A stretch of 64,000 bases of DNA. It comes from Polytrichum commune (Eukaryota; Streptophyta; Polytrichopsida; Polytrichales; Polytrichaceae). A model generated the notes under the pieces. It had not been told where the DNA came from, did no database searches, and was given only the letters and a program-made list of their open reading frames with translations. A program made the position numbers and the translations under genes. The stretch covers positions 37,143,081 to 37,207,080 of the forward strand of contig OX485809.1 of the NCBI GenBank assembly GCA_950295325.1, in the 5' to 3' direction. Shown here piece after piece: positions 23,425 to 35,478 of the stretch. Position 1 is the stretch's first letter, and every line of letters begins with the position of its first letter.

Positions 23425-24480
23425 TGAAAGTGCAAATTCTTTTAACTTCCTGTACATGTGCTCATCAGTGCCCACACGTGGCATTGCAGGCGTGCACTTG
23501 ATTGCATTCCAGCTACCCCAATCCAAAACCGCCGCAGCCACTCTCAATATTTCAAATCCAAATTAACAGTGCACGGTGCACTCTATGATCTTCAACCTTG
23601 CGCTCACACGAGCTGGAAGAAATCACTGTGCACAAGAAGAGAACTCTTGCAACCAAATCCAAGGTTTCACTACTCCCACTATCATGTGCAACAACAACCA
23701 CCCCTACCCCTCGTTTAACCTCTCTTTGTAATCAAATTCTCAGCAGGTCCTGCTTTGAAAGTGCGAAGTGTTTCTGTTATTGTTTGTTGTAGTAACATGC
23801 TAGCTAGAAGTAGTGCTCATGAGTGTATCTGTGCACACACGTACGTGACCCCCTTCACAGGGTACTCTCAAGAAAGAAATCACAACGCACAAGACTCGAT
23901 ATCTCTTAACTTAAGTAGATCCCACTCCACTGAGGTTCTACTTAGCTTAATGCTCCCCACAACAACTTACAAGAACGACCGTCGTCTCTGTTTTTCAAAT
24001 TCTTAACATGACGTCGTTTGAAAGGGCAAGCTAGCTGCCTTAATTAACAGATCCTACCAAGTGCTCACGACCCTGTCTCTGCACACACGTGACATTGCAG
24101 GCATATTTGTATGCACATTTATTTCACTCCCAAGACAATCCAAGGCTCCCGCAGCCACTCCCAGAAATTCGAATCACACAAGTGACAAATCCCTTCCTTG
24201 CGCCCTTTCCAGACTCCAACCTTGCCACACGAGCGGAGAGGAAAGCATAATGCACAAATCTCAAGAACTTCTTACAACGCCCTCCAGGGTGCCACTTCTT
24301 AACTTAATGGCGAACCTGCAGCTATAACAACACCAACAACAGAAAACAACAACCAAAAACAACAACAGATGTCTGACTCTGTCTCTCAATGCACTCAAAC
24401 CAAGTGTTCTGACAGCGGAAGCCGTTTGAAACTTTGAACATCTTGCAACTGCTCATGAGTGAGTCTGTTCTCACACGTGA
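23425..24480. promoter_or_regulatory. Degenerate tandem units, each with a G-box
   Basis: Units start with TTTGAAAGTGC or a variant near 23428, 23753, 24018 and 24425. Each then has GCTCA(T/C)..GTG and a CACGTG-type core: 23475 (CACACGTGGC), 23838 (CACGTACGTG), 24086 (CACACGTGAC) and 24474 (CACACGTGAG). Units 1 and 3 also share CATTGCAGGC, AATCCAA and CGCAGCCACTC. CACGTG is the core bound by plant bZIP and bHLH factors. A further CACACGTGTC lies at 24889. The regulatory role is an inference. Confidence 0.45.
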
Positions 24481-25326
24481 GATTTGAACTTCGCCCATGG
24501 CTGCCACTGCAGAGCCATCTGTCCATGCTCCTCACAATTTGAAATCCTCACAAGGCTTTTCAAACGAAAGTGTTGGTGGATGAATAATATGATCACTGAT
24601 AGAGAATGGACATGCATATGCAGGGTCCATCCTATCTATTCCAGCACAGATTCTCTTGTACTTCTGGGTCCTTTTAGGTCATTCCTGGTGGCCCTCTGGC
24701 AGGTAGGTTCACATTTATGACTGAACTTTTGGACCCTCCACAACGGTGCCTAACTAAAGTAGTACGTATGTAACAGATCAACCTCTTGAATTTGTTGACA
24801 TTTTCCATTGTGATATATATGCACTAGAAGGGATGCAGGGCTTTTCCCACACGATAAACACAGGGAACCAACACAGGTGAATGTCCCCCACACGTGTCGC
24901 CGAGTGGTTTCCAGGTTGCAACCACTGTGGAGCGGTTGTCATCCTGGACTTGTCCTATTTTTTAGGCCGCATCCGCTAGAAACCAGGATATGGTAATTAT
25001 TGGTGTTGTGTGTAAAAATTGAGTGGGAGGCGTCACCAACTTTTGTAGTCGCTCTCATTTAATGGCCATAAGTAGGGGACTGTCGCAAACCCGCATTTAG
25101 GTGCCTTAATTGTGCCTCGATTTAGGGGTCTACGTGTATCTTGTACCGCAGCCTAGGCCAGGGATTCGTGGCACTCAGGTAAAGTCGTCCGGTAGCAAAA
25201 ATTGGATGAATTCATCAAGAAGCTTGGATGGAGCTTACTTTAGTGAAACACCTATGAGTTGGCACGTAAGACCCCCTTGTTCTCTCATAGCTATTATGAA
25301 CTACTAGCTATTTTGTAAATATCAAT

Positions 25327-25475
25327 TAGTTAGCAAAGGGCCATGATGTGACTTTGGATGCTCTAAGCCTAATTTCTAACCCCTCATGAGTTATCACCAA
25401 GGCCATGATGTGGCTTTGGATGCTCTAATCCTATTTTCTATAATCCCTCATGAATTGTCACCAAGGCCATGATGT
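25327..25475 (+). repeat. Tandem repeat of about 63 bp, 2.3 units
   Basis: GGCCATGATGTG(A/G)CTTTGGATGCTC recurs at about 25339 and 25402, with a partial copy at 25465 (GGCCATGATGTGGCTTGG). It lies just upstream of the MULE transposase remnant. Confidence 0.8.
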
Positions 25476-26256
25476 GGCTTGGATTCCACGTGGTTATATT
25501 GATAAATATTGCATATTGTTTGGGGGATTACGAGGTCGGCAGCTCGATTGGCTTATCACAATGTTGACAACTACAATTCATAATCATTATACATATCGTT
25601 TGGCAATGAAGAAAGCGAGATTGATCAAGAATGACACCATGACGCTTAAAGTTCGAAAAAACGTCAATTTGTCTTACTCCATCGACGAGGAGTGGACTCT
25701 TGAACCGACAAATGAACGCAAACATTGAATGTATCGAAGCTCTACATATCCGGAGAATTGGTATTATTTTATCTATCCACATCGTGATTATGCGTGTTGT
25801 GATTCTTAGTACGCAATCCGAGGAAATTTTTGCAAACATCAAGCCGTAATAATATTCAAAACAACGGATGTAGACCAAGATTGTATAGTTGAATATTATG
25901 GCACGTACTACGGAACGGCTCGTGGAGAATTGGTAGAGATGTTCAAGTCGGAGAGAGAATTTCGTGACCAAGATGGATTAGATAACGATGTCATTATTGA
26001 TTTGAATGATACATGTTCCGATGTGGCACCTAATCTAAATGATTTGGATATTGGGGTAGAGCTCTCACAAAAAGATGACACAATTGAAGTGGATGAAGAT
26101 ATTCTTCATGCAAAAATGATCAAAGATCACGTAAAATATTACAAAAAATTTGAGAGATTGATTGAAGAAAACGAATTACGCATGGCGGAGCACGCTACTT
26201 CCGAATTTCATGCGTTATTGAATCGGATGTCGAAGTTGTGTCTCGCGGATTATTAA
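25438..26256 (+). pseudogene. MULE-type transposase, C-terminal part with SWIM zinc finger
   Basis: One reading frame runs through the segment, with in-frame stops at 25726 (TGA) and 25807 (TAG). It contains RLDWLI-type sequence (RQLDWLITMLTTTIH), then YACCDS, a stop and YAIRGNFCKHQAVI. The last is the CxC...CxH SWIM zinc finger typical of Mutator-like transposases and related plant proteins. After it comes an acidic region with a possible coiled coil (DHVKYYKKFERLIEENELR). The N-terminal catalytic core is missing or outside the readable part. The stops and the damaged first Cys pair show decay. Confidence 0.65.
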
Positions 26257-26574
26257 TGCACATTACATCCGGAAATCCAATTTGCGAAATTGGATAGGGG
26301 TATGGGTAATTCAATCCGTAGAAAGCAAGGGTGGTATGAAAGGATGCTCTCAAAAAGACCTCGCCAATTGAATACTTAGTTAGATTGATTGTCAATATCT
26401 CGGTTCATTTAGAATAATTGTGTTCTTTTAGGATGTTTTATCACCTTACATATTATTGTAGGTGAATATTTTCACCATCGTATATAATAAATAATTATAT
26501 TTTTTTATATATCTTATTCAATTATAAGATCTCTGATCTATATATTTATCTTTGTAAATACAAAGTGATAACAA

Positions 26575-27070
26575 TTATAGATAGGATATAGGATATAGGA
26601 TATATGATAGGATATACACTTTAAGGATAATATAAAAAACAACAAAAATAAGGTATATTAAGAAAATGACTACTTCCTGACAATACCTTATCCATACGTA
26701 TACCTTTAAAAGTGCAAATGATAACCATTATGGATAAGGTATCGTTGTTTTACACTTTAAAGATAATATGAAAGCAATAATGATATGGTATACTCAGAAT
26801 ATGATTACCCTCTGACTATAGTCTATCTTACAATGTAAACTATAAGACTATTGTATACTATACCCTATTCATATGTTTATCTCTGAAAGTGCAAATGATA
26901 ACCATTATAGATAAAATATCGGTATTTTCCACTTTAAAAATAATATTAAAGCAATAATGATAGGGTATACTCAGAATATGATTACCCTCTGACTATAGTC
27001 TATCTTACAATCTAAACCACAAGATTATTCAATACGATACCCTATCCATATGCTTATCTCTGAAAAAAAT
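26575..27070. repeat. AT-rich tandem repeats, period about 178-180 bp
   Basis: CACTTTAAAGATAATATGAA (26751) recurs as CACTTTAAAAATAATATTAA (26930), and AAAGTGCAAATGATAACCAT recurs at 26712 and 26889. An older, shorter unit precedes them near 26616. The units also share GATTACCCTCTGACTATAG. They lie between the two converging transposon-like genes. Confidence 0.85.
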
Positions 27071-27282
27071 ATAAAATCAATAATAAAAATATATATTCAG
27101 CAAATATATGTTACATTATTATAACATATATCACACTCGAATACATAAGATTATTTTGCACGATATTTTATCTATACACTTATTAAATATTTAAACATAT
27201 AAATATTTTTATATTTTTATATATATTGGAAAAATATACAACAAAAATACTACCATCACTAAATTCGAATAGCTACATCTTC

Positions 27283-28318
27283 TTATATGTATTCATCTTC
27301 TTCGTCTACCGAGTCTGCTTCGTCGCTATTCTCGGAACTTGGCGCCCTCCAATCCATCTCATCATTGCTTGCTCGGGATTGTGAATCCCGAGCCAATGCC
27401 GCTCCTCGCTCGGCTTTAAAGGCATGAATGCTCGAAAAAAATGCGAGAAGACGGGCTCTCAACTTGACATAATGGTCGAGAAAAGTCTCAAAGTTTTAAA
27501 AAAAATTCATCTTTTTGGAACATGCGCTATGGTTATATACTCCGCGAGTTTACGAAAAATAAGATCGCGGATATTCGCGGATTCTTTCATTTCGTACCGT
27601 TCGCGAATAAATGCGGGTGCAAGAGCAAACATATATGGCAACCTCGACTTGGCTATCCGGTTACGAATTGGTTTGCTTCGCTTGAACGCCGTCCACGTGG
27701 CTGGATAAAAAAGAGCATCACCCCACACCGCAAAACCGAAATTACCTTTGACCGAACGGATAAAAAATAATGCAAGAGGGGATAATTCCTCTAGCAAAGG
27801 ATTTTCAGCCGCGTCGTGAAGCATATTATCATATTGTCGCTCGGCAGCAATAGCCCATCTCGACTTTGCTTTTGTGTCTTTCCGTTTCAGCCTCGCAACT
27901 GGATTGGATAAAGCTCGAAGATTGTTCCTTTGATTCTCCTCTACCGTGGTTGTACGCGTTCTCGTGGGGCCCGCCATTCGCGGTCTACGTCCTTTGTCAC
28001 CGCCTTCAACATCAATAAAACAATGATCATTTAGTAAATGTTTTTTTAATTTTTGTTACTTACGTAATTTCTTTTACATTCCACCCAAAGACAATAAAAT
28101 TTCTGGCGGACGCCTTCTCCTCGTATAGCCCAATGCACATCCATTTGAGCAACCCCATCGGCGGGGAGCTCACTTTCCCGTAAATGCGGCAAACCTTCGG
28201 AGGCTTCATCTTCATCCATTGGGTTGTAATTTGCTTCCTTCTCTTCATTCATTGCATTATTTTCCCCTGTTGCCTCAATAAGAGTTGATGATGAAACCAA
28301 ACTTAACTGAATAGGTGG
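27283..28318 (-). pseudogene. Unrecognised gene converging on the MULE remnant, acidic C-terminal tail
   Basis: A first exon (acceptor near 28324, ending about 28090) encodes VPPIQLSLVSSSTLIEATG ... MDVHWAIRGEG. It can be joined in phase through a GTAAAA donor to a second exon encoding GDKGRRPRMAGPTRTRTTTV, then ERQYDNML, ALFFIRSVKGNFGF and RDLIFRKLAEYITIA. At a homopolymer near 27500 the frame shifts. The shifted frame continues ETFLDHYVKLRARLLAFFSS to an acidic end, DSVDEEDEYI, at 27283. I recognise no domain. Its position about 1 kb from the SWIM transposase, tail to tail, suggests a second gene of the same element, but terminal repeats were not found. Confidence 0.45.
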
Positions 28319-28861
28319 AACATCTACAAAAAAATATAATATATATATATATATTTAAGATAAGGTATCGTAATTTTTCATTTTCATGGATTACAACAAT
28401 CAATACACCGGATAGGGTATTATAAAAAAAATTACAAAAAAAACCATCTTTGCCACTCAAAGAGTAGCAAAGATGGTTAAATCGTTACTTTGCGAATGAC
28501 CTTGTACCGTTGTTGCAATGGTATAGTCCGAAAGTGCAATGTTCACTATTGTTGGAGAATCGGGTCAGTGTTGAGAGCCATTCGAATTTCTGTGGTTACC
28601 GGAGATAGAATAATTAGAATAAATGCCATAATTCTATACAAAAATTCAAAAAAAATAACACATAGTCAATGATGGATGAATTTACTTAGACACCAAGAAC
28701 ACCAAACTATTCTAAGTTACCCTCTACATATAACCCCATGTTCATGAATGATATCAAGCATACATTTCATAAGGTGGAAACCTCAACAAACTATTCTATT
28801 GCTAAGCAATGTATCTTGTTTTTCAAAGAAATGAAAGTGAAAAATGGCATTTAAAATATCA

Positions 28862-30048
28862 ATTTACTTTGCAGGGGTTCAAGTGAGGATGAATCAGATC
28901 TTTAGACAGAAAGAGAGGGAAAGACGATGTTGAGCGAGGGTAGACATGAATAATATAGGAAACTTGTTTGAAACAGAAACCATAGTCAGTCTAGATTCTA
29001 GTGTTTACAAGTCCAACTGGTTATATGTTGTATCAGGACCTCATATTCTAACATGTTTCAGAAGTTTCTGAATCTCAACTTAATGCACGTGGTATCTTGA
29101 CACATGTGTTATGAGCATGCCATGTCCAAGTGCATCAAACAACAACAACAGGAACTTACATCACCAAAACAACAGCTTCCGAACACACATCTACTTCTTC
29201 CCTCATTCCTACACCGCAACGTGAGAGCCTTATTCTTGGTGTTGATTTCATGATGATTCAAGAAAGAGAAGATAATATCTGTACCAAACATATATTTTCA
29301 ATAATCCTCATTCATGAGTAGTACTGCAACGATAACCACTGGGATTTTGAGCATGTTAATTAATATTGCCAATCCAGGTGCATCAAACAGAAGTTAAGCT
29401 AGCTGTAAGCTCGACAGAAGCTAAGCTTCATATTTTTGCTCAATTTACTTTGCAGGGGTTCAAGCGAGGATGAATCAAATCCTTAGACAGAAAGAGAGGG
29501 AAAGATGATGTTGAGCGAGGGCAGACATGAATAACATAGGAAACTTGTTTGAAACAGAGACCTTCATTGAAACAGAAACCATAGTCAGTCTAGATTCTAG
29601 TGTCTACAAGTCCAACTGGTTATATGTTGCACCAGGACCTCATATTCTAACATGTTTCAGAAGTTTCTAAATCTCAACTTAATGCACATGGTATCTTGAC
29701 ACATGTATTATGAGCATGTCAATTAGTATTGCCATGTCCAAGTGCATCAAACAACAACAGGAACTTACATCACCAAAACAACGGCTTCCGAACACACATC
29801 TACTTCTTCCCTCACTCCTACACCGCAACGTGAGAGCCTTATTCTTGGTGTTGATTTCATGATGATTCAAGAAAGAGAAGATAATATCTGTACCAAATAT
29901 ATATTTTCAATAATCCTCATTCATGAGTAGTACTGCAACGATTACCACTGGGATTTTGAGCATGTTAATTAATATTGCCAATCCAGGTGCATCAACCAGA
30001 AGCTAAGCTAGCTGTAAGCTTGACAGAAGCTAAGCTTCATATTTTTGT
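28862..30048. repeat. Tandem duplication, two units of about 0.58-0.6 kb
   Basis: AATTTACTTTGCAGGGGTTC begins unit 1 near 28862 and unit 2 near 29443. The units stay alignable to AAGCTAAGCTTCATATTTTTG (29410-29436 and 30022-30046). Differences are scattered substitutions and short insertions such as a 12-15 bp gain near 29560. Both units contain the same small ORF (MHQTTT...), which I take to be non-coding. Confidence 0.9.
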
Positions 30049-30561
30049 TTCATAACTACTAAATACATGAAGCTAAGCTAAGTGACTAAAACATGACCAA
30101 CACTCAACGATCCTCCTTCCCTCACTCCTACTCCTCAAAAGTGGGAGTTTGCACATGAAACCAATGCAACTTGACCTTCATCAATCCTGCGAAAACCACT
30201 GAGACATCTAAACAAATCCAAGCTGTGACTTGAGGTCTAGTAGCAACTGCAACTCAAGTAGGGTAGCAATTCATATGGCATGTATTATGTAGAGAGGATT
30301 TTCCAGACATAAGGAGATGGGTGAGTGATTTGATAGGGCAGAGCAAATAAGTGCTAACATTTGCTACAAGACACAAAACAATATATTGGAGAGAAAAAAT
30401 GTGAGGTGAAAATGTAAGAGGAATACTCAAGAGGGGAGAGAAGAACCCGGAGAGTTGGGAAAGAGCCGCTCACAAAAAGATGTTCGGGTGAGGGGACAAG
30501 GAGCCTTAAATGGCTTAAGAAAATGACTTGCTAATCTATTAAAAAAAAGCGGATGAGTAGT

Positions 30562-30641
30562 CATGGGTTGGCAACCCATAATGCACCCACTTACTCATAA
30601 AAATATCCGGACTAATAGTGATGGGTTGCCAACCCATGATG
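30562..30641. repeat. Two copies of a 17-bp palindrome 60 bp apart
   Basis: ATGGGTTGGCAACCCAT (30564) and ATGGGTTGCCAACCCAT (30623) are perfect palindromes around a single central base. Both are followed by (A/G)ATGCACCC. They lie in an otherwise featureless stretch. Confidence 0.85.
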
Positions 30642-31549
30642 CACCCTCTTGCTTCCATATGAGGCGTTGCTTTTTATGTCTAACTCCTTTGTATTATCAC
30701 CTTAAGTATTAGATTAGTCTTGGATTATTTTGGAACTACTAAAGGTTGGTATTAGCGGAACCCTTGAGACAAGGAGCCGGCGACATAAGGAAATGTCTAA
30801 AATGTTTAGCTCATCTGCAAAGATGGATGAGCTCTCACTAATGAGAATACTTGAGTGCCACGAATCCCCGGCCCCGCAGCCTGCATGGGTATTTGGTCCA
30901 GGGCATCTTCCTTGTATTTTTGTGGTACCAAAATAATACAAGAGTCCAAATAATTCATGCTTTCGTTTTGCCCAATATGTTTCTATCTTTATTGTGTACT
31001 CTGTCATCGATGTATATACGTATCCAGTGGTATGTTTGTGTTCACAAATCAAAGGACATGGTATTTGTATTTTCCGCAATTATAGGCCACACACTTTATT
31101 ATCATTATAAAAGAATACAAATTCCTTAAACTGATTGTATTAAGACAAACACAACCCTGGTCGTATTTGTGTCTATACTGCTACATGAATGGCACTCCAC
31201 ATTGCCCATAATACGTTCCGCCGCATTGCCTGGTTCCAAGCCGTGTGCCTCCCTCCTCCTCCTACTTATCAGAGCGCCCACTCCATGTATCTGATTCTTG
31301 AAACAGATGCACTTCCAATTGGTTAGCCTGTGTCGGATTCCAATTGCCGTTGCGGCCGTGTATTCAAAGGCCTTCAGCTCTGCATGTCACATAAAGCATT
31401 CCAGAAACATGACTCCCCATGGTTGCATGCATACAGACAGGGAATTAGTCGCGGCAACATGCAAAGGGGTCCCCACAGATTGGGATGTATTGTCGGTATC
31501 ATGTGCACATCGTGCATCCCTGTGCTGCATTTGCCACTTGCGTATCGCT

Positions 31550-32670
31550 CCACATGTCGCTAGGGCATGGTGGGCTTCCTCCCACCATATAATATTTTAC
31601 CCGCTTGCATTCCTTCCTCCCTGCACATCACCTCCATTGCACATATGAACACATCATTCTTAAAGTTGTTGTCGACAGCCAACAAATGCAAATGACACTT
31701 GGAATTTCTACATAGTGGGCTTCCATGGAACCCTTCAGTCGCACACATGCATCCATCACTCCACCCCCCCCCCCCTCGAGCACGTAGTCAACGTCCTCGC
31801 CCGCTCTCCCGAAGCACAATGGTACCAGGCTGCATTCTGCAATGAAGCACAAAACAGATGCGGCATCCCGTCCCTCATCCTGCAATACGGGGGTTTCCAC
31901 TACCTCATGCATGGAAAGTAACAAAGAACTGTACATCATGAATTACAACAACAATTCCGCCAAAATGCCCCTTTGTGGAGCTATAAATTGGAGTTTCATT
32001 GTTTTGGTTTTTTTAAAGCACATGGTCTACTTTGGATAGTTTTTGTGTACACTTCAAAATGGCGTATGTTGACCACAAACCAGCATGTGATTTCTTCCCG
32101 TGAAAATTGCAAAAAATATCTACATTTCATATACACCATGATTCTGACTATGTGCATTTACAATTGAACAAAAATGCTAGCCTTCTTTGCAACCATCTTG
32201 GCAGTGGACTGCAGACACTCCTCCTGGCAGCGTGCAACAACGTCCCAAAATTCACCCCACCATTTCTGGAGCCTGCTTCTTGTCCACAAGATAGGTGACA
32301 GACCACCTCACCATGGTGTCGCGGGGAGCAGGTGGTGTCACTGCCTCATCCAAGTAACGGATATTGGGGACCGACTGCATGAACATCAACTCCACGTTTT
32401 TTTTAACACCTTTGTGACCTTCACATATTGTTGCCCATTCTCACACAGCGACATCAAGAAACTCCGGTTGTTTCCGGTCTCGGTGTTGTGTGAGGGGGGG
32501 GGGGGCGCCTCCTGCAATTCCTTCGCCAACACGTTTTATTCCATTTCCTGGGTACAGAGTCCAACACTCCGTGCCCATTGGGTGCAAACCCTGAACCCAT
32601 TGTTAATTGGTGGGTCAGTTCCATTGTACAACAACACACCCGTTTTCCCTCCCCACCTTCCACATGAAGA
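31550..32670 (-). pseudogene. Transposon-associated coding blocks, unassigned
   Basis: Minus-strand frames encode NNRSFLMSLCENGQQYVKV, then FMQSVPNIRYLDEAVTPP, then RLQKWWGEFWDVVARCQE, in three frames separated by shifts (32490-32160). Further down come HEVVETPVLQDEGRDAA and LLAVDNNFKNDVFICAMEV (31939-31560). The blocks follow the Transposase_24-like gene in the same direction, so they are probably parts of the same element. I cannot name a domain. Confidence 0.35.
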
Positions 32671-32723
32671 AAAAACAAACATGCCATCATAGCTTGCAAA
32701 GCCTACAGGTTGGCAAGACTCAC

Positions 32724-33836
32724 CATAGAGTGATATCGAGGCTGCACCGCAGGAGGCCGTCGAGCACGAGCCGTGCCTCTCCCTCTTCCATTTCCCCCCT
32801 TTGTTGTTGCGCCAACTGGTCCTTTGCTTCTAGCATTGCCCCCTCTTTCCTCTGTTGTTGTTGTTGGCCCATGCTTCTCCGGGGGTAAATTCAAATTTAG
32901 TGCGGCATGTTCTTCCCCCTGTGGTCCCCTCACTCTGTTAACCCTGTCTTGTGTGCTATTGAGTGAGTTCCACCGTGTTTTTTTGGTGCTCACCCAACCC
33001 TCATCTCTACCTTTCCCAGGATCAGAAGGTGCTGCCCAATCCCGAATAGTTGCAGTGAAATCATTCCACATTGATGCGCAGGATACCGGTGTTCGCAGTT
33101 GAGTGGTCGGACATGATAATTCAATTTGTTGTGACTCCTCTTCCAGAGTTTCTGCATCATTGTTTGCCTTTTTTTGCTAGCATTGGGGTGAGAACAATGC
33201 GGGTGATGCGTCCCGTCCACGCCCCCACGCACTCCCTTCCTCCCCCCCTGCTGTGCCCACAATGTCTATGTCCAAATTGACATTGTCGTTAAACGTTTGT
33301 GTTTCTTCAATGTAATTGACAACATCGTGTCCATTGTAATTGAAGCAAAACTCCTCGTCTTCAAGGCATACTGCCTCGCCACGCGGGGGGTTCGCACTCG
33401 GGGCTTTCAGACAATCCTCCCCTTCTGTATCCCTTCTCCATGTTTGCTTGGGATTGGCATCCACCAAAACTTGCTCACAAAGTCTGTCCACCTTGGCGCT
33501 TGCATCTTTCAGACCACATACTTGGTCCGCAATGTTCTCCATGACATTATGTACCCCTTTGATGTCATCGCACACCCACGTCATATCGAACTGCACTGTA
33601 GCCAATGCCCTCTCCAAGACATTCAGCTTCTCGATCACAGTTGCTTGTGTTGCTCCAATGGCCTCAATTGCAGCAATTATTGCTATCAAACCCTCTCCCT
33701 TGTTTTCTGTCTCTGCGATTTCTAAGGGCTCCATATCCCCCTCATTGGAGTATCCGGTCACATATGACGAGCATTCGTCGTTGTCCTCCACTGACAGGAC
33801 CTTCTCGTTTTTTGTAGTCTGCGACCACCTTTGTGT
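32724..33836 (-). pseudogene. Transposon-associated protein, one in-frame stop
   Basis: A single reading frame covers this stretch, interrupted only by a TAG at 33177-33179. It begins after an acceptor-like AAAG, encodes NEKVLSVEDNDECSSY, a helical region (IEKLNVLERALATVQF) and an acidic middle, and ends with a Gly/Arg-rich tail (TTKGGNGRGRGTARARRPP) at a GTGAGT donor (32723). It lies downstream of the Transposase_24-like exon in the same direction. The protein is not recognised. Confidence 0.4.
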
Positions 33837-34232
33837 ATGCTAAATGCATTCTCCGATACTAAATTGCATTGAAATGCTATTGCTTGCCATGTGTGGTGCT
33901 CTCTAAGACTAGACCCCCACATGCAATGACTGGGACCACACGCGTACAACACATGATCCTCTTCTGCTACACAAATTGCACAAATAAACACAAACATTGC
34001 ATTGTTGGACTAAACCTGAGGTTTGCGCTATGACCTAGAGCACTTGCATGATATTGACAGTAATATGGGCAACCACACGCGCATGTGTCTGATTGCCAGG
34101 ACATGTCCAAACAAACACTCCATGCCCACATGTACTCCCTACAACATGTTGCATCCCTTACAGAAATGCGAGGAAGAGCACAGAAATGGAACAGACATAT
34201 TTTGGGATGGCAAACTAAAGATTGTGACTCAC

Positions 34233-34949
34233 CGCCCCATCCATTCTGTCTATTAGCGAATTCCGTCCGTTCTTGCTGGTCGTCTGCACCCTGGACCTGC
34301 GGCTAGCCATCTCAGCAGCTTCCTCTTTGCGGGCTTGGGTGGGCCACCATTTCGTTAGCTTTGCCCACGCCTCCTCGGGACAGTTGTGGTGTCTTTTTGT
34401 GTCGCTGTATTTTTGCCAATGTGCTTTCCATACTACTCTTTGAGTGCGCAAGTGCCCACTCAAATATTTGTCAACACGTCTGGGGTCCAGCGGTGGGTCA
34501 AACTTGTACCGCGCATCTAGCTCCCTGTGAACCGTAGTCTTTTCAAAGATGTTGTAATCCTTCCCACTCTCTTTGCTCGGGTCAAGGAGCTTGTACGCCA
34601 CCTCTTTGGCGGTTGCATGTCACTTGGCCTTCAAATCTGTACTCTCCTCTAGAATTTTGATTGTTGTTGGTCGGCCATTGGCCAATGACTCCTTCATCTC
34701 CCTCGCAAACTTTGTGTTTGCCTTCCTATTCATATTCCTCGTCAGATTCCTTCTTGTGCTACTTTTTTTCATCACACTGTCACCGACATCTCCCGGAGGC
34801 TGCTCTATAGCCTTTGGGGGCGTGGACAAGTCCACAAGGTCGCATGGACTGCGCACGTGGTTTGGGACTACTGATCCGGCGTCTGCCCGTTTGCGCACCA
34901 CACATGTGTACCCTTCAGGGATGGGATCCCCATCCTTTAATGCCATCAA
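34233..34949 (-). pseudogene. Plant Transposase_24-like (Ptta/En/Spm-associated) protein, one in-frame stop
   Basis: One frame runs from MALKDGDPIPEGYTCVVRKR to RMDGA at a GTGAGT donor (34232). It is broken only by a TGA near 34619, between LKAK and HATAKEVAYK. The C-terminal half, with VDKYLSGHLRTQR, AWAKLTKWWPTQARKEEA and RRSRVQTTSKNG, has the pattern of the plant domain found next to En/Spm (CACTA) transposases: a conserved Trp pair, then a basic stretch ending near TS-K. The family call comes from remembered pattern only. Confidence 0.45.
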
Positions 34950-35478
34950 CTGTGGAGTTCTTGGAGTCCTTGCCTGTGGGCTCGTGGGCCGGCTTCTCCC
35001 GTTCCATGTCCTCGAATTCCCAACATTTGGGCTTCCATTGGTGGTGCATGATCATGCGCCTGTCCTGCTCGTGCTAGCAGCCTGCACTCAAGCCAATTCT
35101 AATTGACCAACTGCGAACTTCAGCATCGATGCGACAGATGGCTTTAACAAGGAAAAACATAAATACATGAAGGTTCCTGTGTTTGGCCCTTACATTTCTG
35201 CTGCTTGCAATGCAATTATTGAGAAACATAGACAGCTGCAACAACCATACATCAAGAAGTGGCCGTTGTGCATGCCTCCTTCCACAAGAACATTTCCACA
35301 AGTTCCACTGTGCTTTGTTCCAATGCTCCCATTTCCATGCACACATTGCCTCCACCATCAATGCAATATCCACGAGGTACACACTTCCTACATGGACATC
35401 ATACATGATACAACAAATAAAATAAAAGAAGCAGGGGAGTTTGCTTTCTTGTGTAGATTTTCCAATGCGGGGTCCCGC

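Noticed and set aside
25528-25971. A 147-codon minus-strand frame
   Set aside because: It is the antisense shadow of the MULE/SWIM transposase remnant, which carries the recognisable motif on the plus strand.
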